From the NCBI GenBank assembly GCA_018335925.1, contig JAGXRF010000017.1, positions 155,857 to 219,856 of the forward strand: a stretch of 64,000 nucleotides of DNA, written 5' to 3'. Positions 44,002 through 53,043 of this stretch are shown here, piece after piece. The position numbers and the translations under genes were made by a program. The notes below the pieces were generated by a model that was not told where the DNA came from, ran no database searches, and was given only the letters and a program-made list of their open reading frames with translations. The stretch is from Flavobacteriales bacterium. Lineage in GTDB: Bacteria; Bacteroidota; Bacteroidia; Flavobacteriales; Flavobacteriaceae. The stretch's first letter is position 1; each line of letters begins with the position of its first letter.

Positions 44002-44955
44002 ATGTCGAAAGTAGCCGCAGCCGAACGATTTGTAGCCAAACAGCAACAACTCAAACAAGAAATTGCCAAGGCCATTATTGGTCAGGATCAAGTAGTTCAA
44101 GAAATTTTAATTTCTATATTTTCCGGTGGTCATGCCTTATTGGTAGGAGTTCCAGGTTTGGCAAAAACCTTAATGGTACATACCATTGCCAAAGCATTAG
44201 GGTTAGATTTTAAACGCATCCAATTTACACCCGATTTGATGCCTTCGGATATTTTAGGAAGTGAAATTTTAGACGAAAGCAGACAATTTAAATTTTTAAA
44301 AGGTCCGGTTTTTACCAATATTTTGTTGGCAGACGAAATCAACCGTACACCACCTAAAACCCAAGCAGCTTTGTTAGAAGCCATGCAGGAGCGTTCGGTA
44401 ACTATTGCCGGACATAATTATCCGTTAAGCAAACCATATTTTGTATTGGCAACCCAAAACCCGATTGAGCAAGAAGGTACGTACCCGTTACCAGAAGCAC
44501 AATTAGACCGTTTTATGTTTTCCATTCAATTAAATTATCCAACTTTTGAAGAGGAAGTTGCAGTAGTAAAAGCAACCACTTCTGGCCATCAACCGGAAAT
44601 CAATGCCTTATTTACAGCAGAGGAAATCTTGGAATACCAACAATTGGTTAGAGAAATTGTAGTAGCTGATAATGTGGTAGAATATGCTGTTAAATTGGTA
44701 ACAGCCACCAGACCAAACCATCCGGATGCAAGTGAGTTTGTGAAAACTTATTTAGATTGGGGTGCAGGACCTCGTGCTTCGCAAAACTTAATATTAGCAG
44801 CCAAAGCCCATGCGTTATTCCACGGCAAATATTCTCCTGATATTGAAGATGTGAAAGCTGTTGCCGAAGGCGTGTTGCGTCATCGTTTGGTTAAAAATTA
44901 TCGTGCAGATGCCGAAGGCCTTACCATGGAACAAATCATTGCCAAATTGGTATAA
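44002..44955 (+). CDS. MoxR-family AAA+ ATPase
   Basis: 317 residues. Walker A GVPGLAKT at residues 49-56, Walker B LLADEINRTPPKTQAALLEAMQE, sensor 1 VLATQNPIEQEGTYPLPEAQLDRFMF, and the C-terminal lid with WGAGPRASQNLILAAKAHAL. MoxR ATPases act as chaperones that mature von Willebrand-type or metal-containing partners. The usual downstream DUF58/Bat genes are not adjacent here; a BatA-like gene is 2.2 kb downstream at 47212. Two bases separate it from the M23 gene. Confidence 0.95.
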   Translation: MSKVAAAERFVAKQQQLKQEIAKAIIGQDQVVQEILISIFSGGHALLVGVPGLAKTLMVHTIAKALGLDFKRIQFTPDLMPSDILGSEILDESRQFKFLKGPVFTNILLADEINRTPPKTQAALLEAMQERSVTIAGHNYPLSKPYFVLATQNPIEQEGTYPLPEAQLDRFMFSIQLNYPTFEEEVAVVKATTSGHQPEINALFTAEEILEYQQLVREIVVADNVVEYAVKLVTATRPNHPDASEFVKTYLDWGAGPRASQNLILAAKAHALFHGKYSPDIEDVKAVAEGVLRHRLVKNYRADAEGLTMEQIIAKLV

Positions 44956-44957
44956 AG

Positions 44958-45614
44958 ATGTTTGTAACGAAGCTACCAAAGCCAATTCAAGTATTACAAA
45001 TCTATCACCCGAAACCACTCTATATTCCAATAGATGTTTCGGTAGATAGTCCATATTTTTCTACGGAGATGTCTGCACATGCCTTTGAAGAAGTGGTAGA
45101 TCAATATTTGCAAAGTGCTGATGCACAAGTAGCTTATGGAGGATACTTGGAAGTTAGAAATTTATACCAACGTAGTGCTGTTTTTCAACAACCCAACACC
45201 GAAGCCCGTAATATTCACTTAGGTTTGGATTTATGGACCAAAGCAGCCACTCCGGTATTGGCAGCATGGGATGGTGTGATTCACAGTTTTCAAGACAATC
45301 AGGCATTAGGTGATTATGGCCCAACCATTATTTTAGAGCATACTTATTCGGGAACTACTTTTTACACACTATACGGACATCTGCATCGTGGCAATTTAAC
45401 TTCTTTACAAATTGGTCAAAAAGTACAAGCTGGTGAGGTCATAGCCTCTTTAGGAGGTGCAGAAGAAAATGGCGATTATGCTCCACACTTACATTTTCAA
45501 ATTATTTTAGACTTGCAAGGCAAATCAGGAGATTATCCCGGTGTTTGTGCTGCTTCTGAACTAGATTTTTATAAAGCCAACTGCCCAGATCCAGTTCCTT
45601 TTTTTGCTTTTTAA
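44958..45614 (+). CDS. M23-family metallopeptidase (LytM-like), cytoplasmic or non-classically exported
   Basis: 218 residues. LytM zinc motif halves are present: HLGLDLWTKAATPVLAAWDG (H-x-x-x-D) and YTLYGHLHRG, then APHLHFQII (H-x-H). These enzymes cut peptidoglycan peptide bridges. There is no clear signal peptide at the N-terminus (MFVTKLPKPIQVLQIYHPKP), which is unusual for a cell-wall enzyme. It follows moxR by two bases and so is probably part of the parvulin-moxR operon. A structurally similar peptidase acting on a different peptide is possible. Confidence 0.88.
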   Translation: MFVTKLPKPIQVLQIYHPKPLYIPIDVSVDSPYFSTEMSAHAFEEVVDQYLQSADAQVAYGGYLEVRNLYQRSAVFQQPNTEARNIHLGLDLWTKAATPVLAAWDGVIHSFQDNQALGDYGPTIILEHTYSGTTFYTLYGHLHRGNLTSLQIGQKVQAGEVIASLGGAEENGDYAPHLHFQIILDLQGKSGDYPGVCAASELDFYKANCPDPVPFFAF

Positions 45615-45630
45615 ACAAAACGGACAAAGG

Positions 45631-45702
45631 TGAATGGTAAATGGTAAAAGATGAATGATAATGATAAAAAAGCTTATTGCTGTTCACTTATCACTCATCA
45701 CC
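45631..45702. repeat. Low-complexity TGAATGGTAAA/TGATAA block
   Basis: The left part (45631-45668) is built from degenerate TGAATGGTAAA and GATGAATGATAA words; the right part (45683-45702) carries the reverse complement of the same vocabulary (TTCACTTATC, ACTCATCACC). It fills the gap between the M23 and DEAD-box genes. Blocks of this sort are common in Bacteroidota intergenic DNA; no function is seen. Confidence 0.5.
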
Positions 45703-45744
45703 AAACCAGTTTTCAAATTAAAAAATTGCTCCATTCTAAATCCG

Positions 45745-45752
45745 TATCTTTG
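45745..45752 (+). promoter_or_regulatory. -7 promoter element for the DEAD-box gene
   Basis: TATCTTTG, exact TAnnTTTG, followed by C and 15 bases before the ATG at 45768. Confidence 0.65.
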
Positions 45753-45767
45753 CAAAAATTCTGATTC

Positions 45768-47099
45768 ATGACATTTTCTGATTGGCAACTTCCAAAAGCA
45801 TTACAAAAAGCAATTGATACCATAGGTTACATTCATCCAACTCCCATCCAACAAAGAGCAATGCCAGTGGTTAGTTCCGGTAGAGATGTGATTGGAATTG
45901 CCCAAACCGGTACCGGAAAAACTTGGGCTTATTTGCTTCCCATCTTAAAACATTGGAAATTTCAAAATACCCATACCCCAAGAGTAATTATTTTAGTACC
46001 AACCCGTGAATTGGTAGTGCAAGTGTTGGAGGAAGTACAAAAACTTTCCGAATTTATGTCGGTTCGTTCTTTAGGAGTATATGGTGGTACCAACATCAAT
46101 ACCCAAAGAGCGGCATTGATGGAAGGAGTAGATATTTTGGTGGGAACTCCGGGAAGAACTTTAGATTTAGCATTGGATGGAAATTTACAGTTAGGAGCCT
46201 TGCAAAAATTAGTTTTAGACGAGTTTGACGAAATATTGCAATTAGGATTCCGACCACAAGTAGTGCAGTTGTTAACCATGATGAAAAGCAAACGTCAGAA
46301 CATTCTTTTTTCAGCAACTATGACTGATGAGGTAGATGAAATGATAGAAGAATACTTTGATTTACCTGAAGAAGTTTCTTTGGCACCTTCCGGAACTCCT
46401 TTAGAAAAAATCCGACAAGGTGTTTGTAAAGTCCCCAATTTTTTAACCAAAATCAACGTGCTAAAACATTGGTTGTCGCAACCTGAATTAGAAAAAGTAT
46501 TGGTGTTTGTAAACAACAAAAAAATAGCCGATTTGGTGTATGATGCCTTGCTTGAAGATGGATTTGAAAATACGGTAGAAGTGATGCATTCCAACAAATC
46601 GCAAAACTATCGTTTGCAAGCTATTCAGGCATTTCAAAGCAACCAAATTCGCATCATGGTAACTACTGATGTGATGGCTCGTGGTTTGGATATTACCGAT
46701 GTTACCCACGTAATTAACTTAGAAGTTCCGTTAATTCCGGAACAATACATCCATCGCATCGGACGAACTGGTCGTGCCCAAAAAGAGGGAGATGCTTGGA
46801 CGATGGTTTCCAAAAAAGAAGAAGATGCTTGGCTAGAAATTGAAGTGTTGATGGAAACAGAGGTGCCAGAATTAATGTTGCCAAATGTGGAAATCTCAGA
46901 AAAATTACTAGAGTTTGAAAAAGAAAAACTTGCTCCAAAGTTTCTGTTAAAACGTCCGAAAATCGAGGGTGGAGGTGCTTTTCATGAAAAGAAAGACAAA
47001 AACAAAAAAGTTAATTTAGGAGGTCCCGGACGAAGAAATCCTAAAACAGCATCCAAAGGAAATAGAGGTGCTTTAAAAGCCAATAAAAAGAAAAAGTAA
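45768..47099 (+). CDS. DEAD-box ATP-dependent RNA helicase
   Basis: 443 residues. Q motif YIHPTPIQQRAMP, motif I AQTGTGKT, Ia VPTRELVVQV, Ib GTPGR, motif II written DEFD (VLDEFDEILQLGF) in place of DEAD, motif III SAT, motif V VTTDVMARGLDI, motif VI HRIGRTGRAQ. The basic tail of about 45 residues (KKDKNKKVNLGGPGRRNPKTASKG...) probably binds RNA. Likely helps ribosome assembly or mRNA turnover, as with RhlE-type proteins. Single gene with its own promoter. Confidence 0.95.
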   Translation: MTFSDWQLPKALQKAIDTIGYIHPTPIQQRAMPVVSSGRDVIGIAQTGTGKTWAYLLPILKHWKFQNTHTPRVIILVPTRELVVQVLEEVQKLSEFMSVRSLGVYGGTNINTQRAALMEGVDILVGTPGRTLDLALDGNLQLGALQKLVLDEFDEILQLGFRPQVVQLLTMMKSKRQNILFSATMTDEVDEMIEEYFDLPEEVSLAPSGTPLEKIRQGVCKVPNFLTKINVLKHWLSQPELEKVLVFVNNKKIADLVYDALLEDGFENTVEVMHSNKSQNYRLQAIQAFQSNQIRIMVTTDVMARGLDITDVTHVINLEVPLIPEQYIHRIGRTGRAQKEGDAWTMVSKKEEDAWLEIEVLMETEVPELMLPNVEISEKLLEFEKEKLAPKFLLKRPKIEGGGAFHEKKDKNKKVNLGGPGRRNPKTASKGNRGALKANKKKK

Positions 47100-47211
47100 T
47101 TGGTGTTACAAAATAATCTTTATACTTCTTAAAATTAACACATAGTTGAACACCTTCCTCTAAAACAAAAAAGGGAATTGCGTATATTTACCTTTTTAAA
47201 TATAAGCCTTC

Positions 47212-49134
47212 ATGTTATTTAAAAACCCTGGCCTTTTGTGGTTTTTGTTTTTATTGGTAATTCCAATTTTGGTGCATTTGTTGCAATTACAAAAATGGAA
47301 AGTAGAATATTTCACCAATGTTAAATTGTTGCAACAGTTGCAATTGCAATCGCAAAAAAGTTCTCAATTAAAAAAGTGGTTGTTATTGCTTACTCGGTTG
47401 TTGTTATTAACAGCGATTATCTTGGCATTTGCTAAGCCATTTTTCCCCTCAAAACTAAACAAGGAACAAGCTGGAACCTTGGTATTTGTTTTAGACAATT
47501 CTTATTCTTTAGAAGCCAAAGGCAAAGAAGGCGTTTTGCTCAAACGAATAGGCCAAAGTTTGTTAGAAGAAATACCAGAAAACACCAATTTTCATTTGTT
47601 TACGATAAATGAAAACTTTGTAAACCAAGACATACAAAGTATGGCTAGTGTTTTGCAAAAACTAACCTATACACCTAGTCCGTTTGACTTAGAGTTGATT
47701 CTTAACAGAATTAGAAACCAATTTCCGCAAGAAGCTCTGGAAATAGTGGTTTTAACCGATGGAAAAGGGAAAAACCCGAATTGGGTAAATTTAAAAAAAG
47801 ACGAATTGGTTCGCTGGCATTACCTGCCTTTGGTGTCGGAACAATTACACAATGTTTCTATCGATAGCGTTTACTTAACCAATGCTTCGGAGCAGTTTCA
47901 TCAAATTGCGGTCAAGGTTTCTACCTTTGGCAATTACAATCAACCCATATCTTTTGGAGTGTATAACCAAGGACAGTTATTGGCAAAATCGATGCAAAAA
48001 ATTAATAAGGAAGACATTTTAACTTTCAACTTGCCAAAACAAAATATTCATGGTTATGTAGCCATAGAGGACAATAGTTTGCCTCATGATAACCAATACT
48101 TTTTTACCATTGCAAACCCTTCCAAACCTGTGGTAAGCGTGGTTGGAAACCCGGAAAAAGCAGGATACTTGAAAAGAATTTTTACTTCCAATGAATTTGT
48201 TTTTCAAGTATTTTCTTCCCTTGAAGAAAACATTTGGGAGAATACAGAGATATTAATTTTAAACGAAACGGAAAACATTTCTGAAAGTTGGAGTGTCAGG
48301 TTGCAATCGTTTGTAGATCAAGGTGGCACACTAGTATTGATTCCTAAAGAAAATCATTCTATCAAAACCTTAAACCAGTTAACCGGAAATTTCGGAATTC
48401 GTTGGAATAATTTCCAAGAAAGGGAACAGTGGATTACCAAAATTGCTTTTTCTCATCCTTTATACAAAGGAGTTTTTACAGAGGAGATCCAGAATTTTGC
48501 ATATCCTAAAACGGTAGGTAATTTTGGTTTGCAAACCAATGCTGCTTCGGTATTAAGCTATGCAGATGGGACCCCGTTTTTGCTTGCTGCCAATGTTTCG
48601 CAAGGTTTGGTATTTGTTTTTGCAGCACCATTATCGGAAAAATGGAGTACGTTTAAGCAGACTCCACTAGTAGTACCAAGTTTATACAACATGGCTTTAC
48701 AAAATAAAACCATAGGCATGCAAACCGCATGGTTGTTGCAATCGCAAAGTATTTCGTTAGAAGCCAATGTCAATAAAGAAGAAGTATTAACCTTAAAAGG
48801 ACCGGCTGGGAATGTGGTTCCGATGCAGCAAATCGGTAACCAAAAAATTCGTTTGCGTTTGGAGGAAGAGCCAACGGTTCCAGGTAATTACGATTTGGTG
48901 GATAAAAAAGAACAAGTAGTACAGCAATTAAGTTTGAATGTGCCAAGAACAGAAAGTGACATTACCCAAACAAGTTGGGTAGAAAATCCAGAGGGCGAAG
49001 TTATTACCTCAGTAGAAAAGTTCTTATTCGACTTAAAATCCAAACAAACAGAAACCAATCTTTGGAAAGCCTTTGTATCTTTGGCACTCTTATTTTTGGT
49101 TTTAGAAACCTTGATTCAAAAATTCTTACGATAA
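47212..49134 (+). CDS. BatA-type membrane protein with von Willebrand-like domain
   Basis: 640 residues. N-terminal BatA domain with two helices (FKNPGLLWFLFLLVIPILVHLLQLQKWKVEYFTNVKLLQQL and LLLLTRLLLLTAIILAFAKPFF). Then a vWA-like segment (VFVLDNSYSLEAKGKEGVLLKRIG, with DNSYS in place of the metal-binding D-x-S-x-S motif, and IVVLTDGKGKNPNW), a large middle region, and one C-terminal helix (about 615-635). Related to the aerotolerance-type Bat proteins. Context with pyrC-like and DUF4870 genes downstream (15 and more bases) suggests one transcription unit. Role unknown. Confidence 0.87.
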   Translation: MLFKNPGLLWFLFLLVIPILVHLLQLQKWKVEYFTNVKLLQQLQLQSQKSSQLKKWLLLLTRLLLLTAIILAFAKPFFPSKLNKEQAGTLVFVLDNSYSLEAKGKEGVLLKRIGQSLLEEIPENTNFHLFTINENFVNQDIQSMASVLQKLTYTPSPFDLELILNRIRNQFPQEALEIVVLTDGKGKNPNWVNLKKDELVRWHYLPLVSEQLHNVSIDSVYLTNASEQFHQIAVKVSTFGNYNQPISFGVYNQGQLLAKSMQKINKEDILTFNLPKQNIHGYVAIEDNSLPHDNQYFFTIANPSKPVVSVVGNPEKAGYLKRIFTSNEFVFQVFSSLEENIWENTEILILNETENISESWSVRLQSFVDQGGTLVLIPKENHSIKTLNQLTGNFGIRWNNFQEREQWITKIAFSHPLYKGVFTEEIQNFAYPKTVGNFGLQTNAASVLSYADGTPFLLAANVSQGLVFVFAAPLSEKWSTFKQTPLVVPSLYNMALQNKTIGMQTAWLLQSQSISLEANVNKEEVLTLKGPAGNVVPMQQIGNQKIRLRLEEEPTVPGNYDLVDKKEQVVQQLSLNVPRTESDITQTSWVENPEGEVITSVEKFLFDLKSKQTETNLWKAFVSLALLFLVLETLIQKFLR

Positions 49135-49149
49135 CACAACTACCAACCT

Positions 49150-50403
49150 ATGCAATTACTCATCCAACAAGTAACGCTGTTTGCACCCAAAAGTGAGTTT
49201 CACTTGCAAACCAAAGATGTGCTTATTCAAGATGGCATCATCCAACAAATTGCCGATTCTATTTCTGTTAAAGCAGAGCAGGTAATTCCGGCTTCCGGTT
49301 ATGTGCTTTCCATAGGTTGGATGGATGGATTGGTTAGTTTTGGAGAGCCAGGTTATGAAGAAAGAGAAACTTTGGTTAATGGATTACAAGTTGCAGCAAA
49401 GTCTGGTTTTACTCATATTATTTTACAACCTAATACCCAACCTGTTACGGATAACGAAGTACAAGTATCGTGGTTGCAACAAGCTTCACAACATACTGCT
49501 ACCAAAATATTGGTACAAGGAGCTTTAACCCAAAAAATGGAAGGAAACCATATGGCAGAAATGTATGCCATGCACCAAGCAGGAGCCATTTGTTTTGGAG
49601 ATTATGGCAGGTCGGTTGACAATAGTTTGTTGTTGAAAATAGCTTTGGAATATACCAAAGATTTTAATGGTTTGGTGGTTGCGTTTTCTCAAGATGCACA
49701 TTTGGCATTTAAAGGGTATGTGCATGAAGGTGAAGTAAGCACTAAATTGGGTATGAAAGGAATTCCAGCTATGGCAGAAGAGGTTGCCGTAGCAAGAAAT
49801 TTAGCAATTTTAGAATACACCGGAGGGAAGTTACATTTGCCACTTATCAGTACTTTAGCATCGGTAAAATTGATTCAGGAGGCAAAAGCCAAAGGGTTAC
49901 AAGTAACATGTTCTGTTTCGGTACATCATTTGTGTTTAACGGATGAAAACTTAGTCTCTTTTGATGCCAATTACAAAGTAAGACCTCCATTGCGAGACGA
50001 AGCTACTCGGCAAGGCTTGGTGCAAGCCGTGTTGGATGGCGTGATTGACATTGTCGTTACAGACCATTGTCCGATAGACATCGAAAATAAGAAATTAGAA
50101 TTTGACTTGGCAAAATTTGGAACCATAGGATTAGAATCTGCTTTTGGAGCTCTTTGCAAAGTATTGCCTTGGGAAGTAGTGGTGGAAAAATTAACTCGAG
50201 GTTATGCTATTTTTGGAGTAGAGAAACCAAATATTGAAGTTGGACAAAAAGCCAATTTGACTTTATTTGATCCGAACAAATCTTGGGAGTTTCAAGAAAA
50301 AGATATTTTAAGTAAATCAAAAAATGCAGCTATGTTAGGCAAACCTATGAAAGGAAAAGCAGTAGCAGTGATACATCAAAATCAAGTAGTATATGGAAAT
50401 TAA
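49150..50403 (+). CDS. Dihydroorotase-like amidohydrolase with degenerate metal site
   Basis: 417 residues, clearly of the PyrC amidohydrolase family: QPNTQPVTD, GAICFGDYGRS, VSTKLGMKGIPAMAEEVAVARNLAILEYTGGKLHLPLIST, VSVHHLCLTDENL, KVRPPLRDEATRQGLVQAVLDGVIDIVVTDHCP, FGTIGLESAFGAL. However the D-x-H-x-H metal motif reads SIGWMDGLVSFGEPGYE, so both histidines are gone (Gly-Leu-Val-Ser in place), and the central metal lysine/His positions are altered too (VAFSQDAHLAF). It may be a non-catalytic partner of aspartate transcarbamoylase, or an enzyme with altered chemistry. I recall this variant in other flavobacteria. Confidence 0.88.
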   Translation: MQLLIQQVTLFAPKSEFHLQTKDVLIQDGIIQQIADSISVKAEQVIPASGYVLSIGWMDGLVSFGEPGYEERETLVNGLQVAAKSGFTHIILQPNTQPVTDNEVQVSWLQQASQHTATKILVQGALTQKMEGNHMAEMYAMHQAGAICFGDYGRSVDNSLLLKIALEYTKDFNGLVVAFSQDAHLAFKGYVHEGEVSTKLGMKGIPAMAEEVAVARNLAILEYTGGKLHLPLISTLASVKLIQEAKAKGLQVTCSVSVHHLCLTDENLVSFDANYKVRPPLRDEATRQGLVQAVLDGVIDIVVTDHCPIDIENKKLEFDLAKFGTIGLESAFGALCKVLPWEVVVEKLTRGYAIFGVEKPNIEVGQKANLTLFDPNKSWEFQEKDILSKSKNAAMLGKPMKGKAVAVIHQNQVVYGN

Positions 50404-50407
50404 CAGT

Positions 50408-50716
50408 ATGGAGCAAGCCAAAAAGGTGGCAGTAGTTTCCTACCTCACCATTATCGGATGTTTGATTGCGATTTTTATGAACCAAGACAAACATCCGTTT
50501 GCTAGCTTTCACATTCGTCAATCTTTAGGAATTTCGCTTACGTTTTATGCATTGGGTTATATCGTAGGAAGTTTTGATACTTGGTTGATTACCACACCGT
50601 TTTATGTGTTTTTCTTTTTGTTATGGATATTTGGTTTTACCGGAGCACTGCAAGGAGAATATCGTATCGTTCCAATTTTAGGAGCTTTGTTTCAAAAAGT
50701 ATTTAAATCGTTATAA
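50408..50716 (+). CDS. DUF4870-like small membrane protein
   Basis: 102 residues from ATG 50408 (MEQAKKVAVVSYLTIIG); another ATG at 50393 overlaps the preceding stop. Two to three membrane helices (about 6-24, 38-60, 65-88) and a conserved HPFASFHIRQSLGISL motif between the first two, typical of DUF4870/YtxH-neighbour proteins in Bacteroidota. Function unknown. Adjacent to the esterase gene by 10 bases and the dihydroorotase-like gene by four. Confidence 0.82.
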   Translation: MEQAKKVAVVSYLTIIGCLIAIFMNQDKHPFASFHIRQSLGISLTFYALGYIVGSFDTWLITTPFYVFFFLLWIFGFTGALQGEYRIVPILGALFQKVFKSL

Positions 50717-50726
50717 GCCGAAAAAA

Positions 50727-51359
50727 ATGTTAGAGTATTTGTTGCAAAAACCAACTGTTGAGAAAGAAAAGTATCCATTATTAGTATTGTTGCATGGCTA
50801 CGGGAGTAATGAACAAGATTTGTTTTCTTTTGCTTCGGAATTGCCTAAAGATGCTTATGTGTTATCGTTGCAAGCACCACACGACTTACAATACGGAAGT
50901 TATGCATGGTATGCTATTTATTTTGATGCCGGTCCCAATAAGTTTTCTGATATACCACAAGCAATAGAAAGTAGAGAAACCATTAAAAGTTTTGTGGAAG
51001 AATTCTGCAAAAATCACCCAATTGATACCAAACAAATTACGTTGATTGGCTTTAGCCAAGGTGCCATTTTAAGTTATGCTTTGGCATTGTCGTATCCGCA
51101 AACTTTCCCAAGAATTGTTGCTTTAAGCGGATATTGTAACCCGGAAATGTGTGTGGAAAATTACGCACATAATGATTTTACCAACCTAAAAGTTTTTACG
51201 TCACACGGTACAGAAGATCATGTAATTCCGGTTGAATGGGCCAGAAATACCAGAGATTTTTTACAAAACTTATCCATTACATGTACCTATCATGAATACC
51301 CGGTAGGGCATGGGGTGGCACCTCAAAATTTTTGGGATTTTAGAAAGTGGTTGGGGTAG
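50727..51359 (+). CDS. Phospholipase/carboxylesterase-family alpha/beta hydrolase
   Basis: 210 residues. Oxyanion region LLHGYGSNEQDLFSFASEL, nucleophile elbow GFSQGAILS (Ser), Asp in HGTEDHVIPVEW, and the catalytic His in YPVGHGVAPQNFWDFRKWL. It fits the YpfH/carboxylesterase-2 group acting on short-chain esters or lysophospholipids. No signal peptide, so cytoplasmic. Last gene of the 47212-51359 run; a pair of hairpin repeats lies behind it. Confidence 0.92.
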   Translation: MLEYLLQKPTVEKEKYPLLVLLHGYGSNEQDLFSFASELPKDAYVLSLQAPHDLQYGSYAWYAIYFDAGPNKFSDIPQAIESRETIKSFVEEFCKNHPIDTKQITLIGFSQGAILSYALALSYPQTFPRIVALSGYCNPEMCVENYAHNDFTNLKVFTSHGTEDHVIPVEWARNTRDFLQNLSITCTYHEYPVGHGVAPQNFWDFRKWLG

Positions 51360-51472
51360 GTTTTATTTTTTATTAGTAAATACTGACAAAAGAGATTATA
51401 AAATTACGCTTTATTAAGGAAGATATTTCTTATATAATTTTACACAAAAAAGGTCTCCAAATAATTTCCCTA

Positions 51473-51494
51473 TGTCAAGCTGAATTCGTTTCAG
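51473..51494 (-). repeat. Interspersed hairpin repeat, copy 2 (decayed)
   Basis: On the minus strand the core CTGAA-ACGAA-TTCAG is followed by CTTGACA, as in the copy near 509. The outer stem has one A/C mismatch. It is in inverted orientation to copy 3, 35 bases away. Confidence 0.7.
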
Positions 51495-51528
51495 TTTTTA
51501 ATTTAAACTAGAAATTGAGTTATTAATA

Positions 51529-51555
51529 GATTCTGAAACAAGTTCAGAATGACAG
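51529..51555 (+). repeat. Interspersed hairpin repeat, copy 3
   Basis: Arms ATTCTGAA and TTCAGAAT pair perfectly over 8 bp around the loop ACAAG, then TGACAG follows. Relative to copy 1 the outer three stem positions differ on both sides but still pair. It lies between the esterase and frr genes, which converge. Confidence 0.8.
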
Positions 51556-51602
51556 TGAGCTAATTTTTGAAGACCTACTTTGGTTATATAAAAGTCAATA
51601 AC

Positions 51603-52166
51603 TTACACCTTCATGATTTCCGCTTCTTTTACGGTAAGAATTTCGTCAATTTTTTTGATGTAGCTATCGGTTAATTTTTGCACTTGTTCTTCAGCTGTTT
51701 TGCAAATATCTTCCGAAGTACCATTTTTTTCTTCTTTCTTGATATCGGTATTGGCATCTTTACGGGCATTTCTAACTCCAATTTTGGCATCTTCTGCCTC
51801 TGCTTTAGCTTGTTTTACCAAATCTCTTCTTCTTTCTTCTGTTAAAGGTGGTACAGAAATGATGATGTTTTCTCCATTATTCATTGGGTTAAAGCCCAAA
51901 TTGGCCACTTGAATTGCTTTTTCAATAGGCTGTAACATCGATTTTTCCCATGGGGTTACCGTAATGGTTCTTGCATCAGGGGTATTGATGTTGGCAACTT
52001 GCGAAAGTGGAGTCATAGAACCATAATATTCTACAAACACCCCTCCCAACATTTGTGGGGTAGCTTTTCCAGCTCGTATGTTTAAAAATTCTTTTTCTAA
52101 ATGTGCAATGGAATGCTCCATGGATTCCTTAGCAGTGTCGATAATAAAATTAATTTCTTCCGTCAT
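51603..52166 (-). CDS. frr: Ribosome recycling factor
   Basis: 187 residues from ATG 52166 (MTEEINFIIDTAKESMEHSI); the open frame to 52223 runs back into pyrH and is not the true start. It splits the post-termination ribosome with EF-G. Family blocks: HLEKEFLNIRAGKATPQMLGGVFVEYYGSMTPLSQVANINTPDARTI, PWEKSMLQPIEKAIQ, SVPPLTEERRRDLVKQAK, RNARKDANTDIKK. It follows pyrH by 17 bases, the usual order. Confidence 0.97.
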   Translation of the reverse strand: MTEEINFIIDTAKESMEHSIAHLEKEFLNIRAGKATPQMLGGVFVEYYGSMTPLSQVANINTPDARTITVTPWEKSMLQPIEKAIQVANLGFNPMNNGENIIISVPPLTEERRRDLVKQAKAEAEDAKIGVRNARKDANTDIKKEEKNGTSEDICKTAEEQVQKLTDSYIKKIDEILTVKEAEIMKV

Positions 52167-52183
52167 TTTCGTACAATATTTAA

Positions 52184-52891
52184 TTAAATAGTTACGGTAG
52201 TTCCTATGGTTTCTCCTTGACAAACTTTTAATAAGTTGTCTTCTTGGTTCATATCAAAAACAATGATTGGTAATTCGTTTTCCTGACTTAAAGTAAATGC
52301 TGTGGTATCCATCACATTTAATCCTTTGGCCAAAACTTCTTCAAACGAAATATAGTCGAATTTTACAGCATCTTTGTGCTTTTCTGGGTCGGCATTGTAC
52401 ACCCCATCTACTCTGGTTCCTTTTAATATAACATCTGCACTAACTTCTACTCCTCTCAAAACAGCAGCAGTATCGGTAGTGAAATACGGATTTCCGGTAC
52501 CAGCACCAAAAATTACAATTCTACCTTTTTCTAAATGTCTAACCGCTCTCCTTTTAATATAAGGTTCGGCAATAGCTTCAATTTTTAATGCAGTTTGCAA
52601 TCTGGTTGGCATTCCGGCTTCTTCTAAAGCACCCTGTAATGCCATTCCGTTAATCACAGTTGCCAACATCCCCATGTAATCTCCTTGCACACGATCCATT
52701 CCGTTACTTGCTCCTGCTACCCCTCTAAAAATATTCCCTCCACCAATCACAATGGCAATTTGCACTCCTAAGTCGTACACTTTTTTAATTTCTTGTGCGT
52801 ATTCAGCCAATCTTTTTGGGTCGATTCCGTAAGAACGTTCTCCCATCAAGGCTTCTCCACTTAGTTTTAGCAATATTCGTTGGTATTTCAT
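52184..52891 (-). CDS. pyrH: UMP kinase
   Basis: 235 residues from ATG 52891 ([24 protein letters not shown]). The longer open frame to 52960 crosses a TATATTTG promoter box and is rejected. It phosphorylates UMP to UDP. Motifs: [62 protein letters not shown] and [23 protein letters not shown]. Normal length of about 235-240. Confidence 0.97.
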   Translation of the reverse strand: MKYQRILLKLSGEALMGERSYGIDPKRLAEYAQEIKKVYDLGVQIAIVIGGGNIFRGVAGASNGMDRVQGDYMGMLATVINGMALQGALEEAGMPTRLQTALKIEAIAEPYIKRRAVRHLEKGRIVIFGAGTGNPYFTTDTAAVLRGVEVSADVILKGTRVDGVYNADPEKHKDAVKFDYISFEEVLAKGLNVMDTTAFTLSQENELPIIVFDMNQEDNLLKVCQGETIGTTVTI

Positions 52892-52917
52892 GAAAAGGGA
52901 TTTTATTTTTTGCACTG

Positions 52918-52925
52918 CAAATATA
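52918..52925 (-). promoter_or_regulatory. -7 promoter element for pyrH-frr
   Basis: Minus-strand TATATTTG, exact TAnnTTTG, 26 bases before the pyrH ATG. Confidence 0.65.
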
Positions 52926-52992
52926 ACAAGATTGTTTTGCCTGAAAAACACTTCCAACAAACTTTACACCATAGTTGTGTAATAAAGGTTAC

Positions 52993-53022
52993 TTTGCGAT
53001 TAGCGATAATGCATTACTTTTG
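52993..53022 (+). promoter_or_regulatory. Promoter of the thioredoxin-fold gene
   Basis: TTTG (52993-52996) and TACTTTTG (53015-53022) are 18 bases apart, with GC after the box and the ATG 21 bases on. It excludes the longer open frame from 52975. Confidence 0.7.
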
Positions 53023-53043
53023 CAGAGTAAATTTTTTATAATC

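Noticed and set aside
45631..45702. Possible CRISPR array
   Set aside because: Units are short, degenerate and contiguous, without regular spacers, and no cas genes are present in the window.
52892..52960. Longer N-terminus for pyrH
   Set aside because: The extension crosses a TATATTTG promoter box and adds 23 residues absent from UMP kinases.
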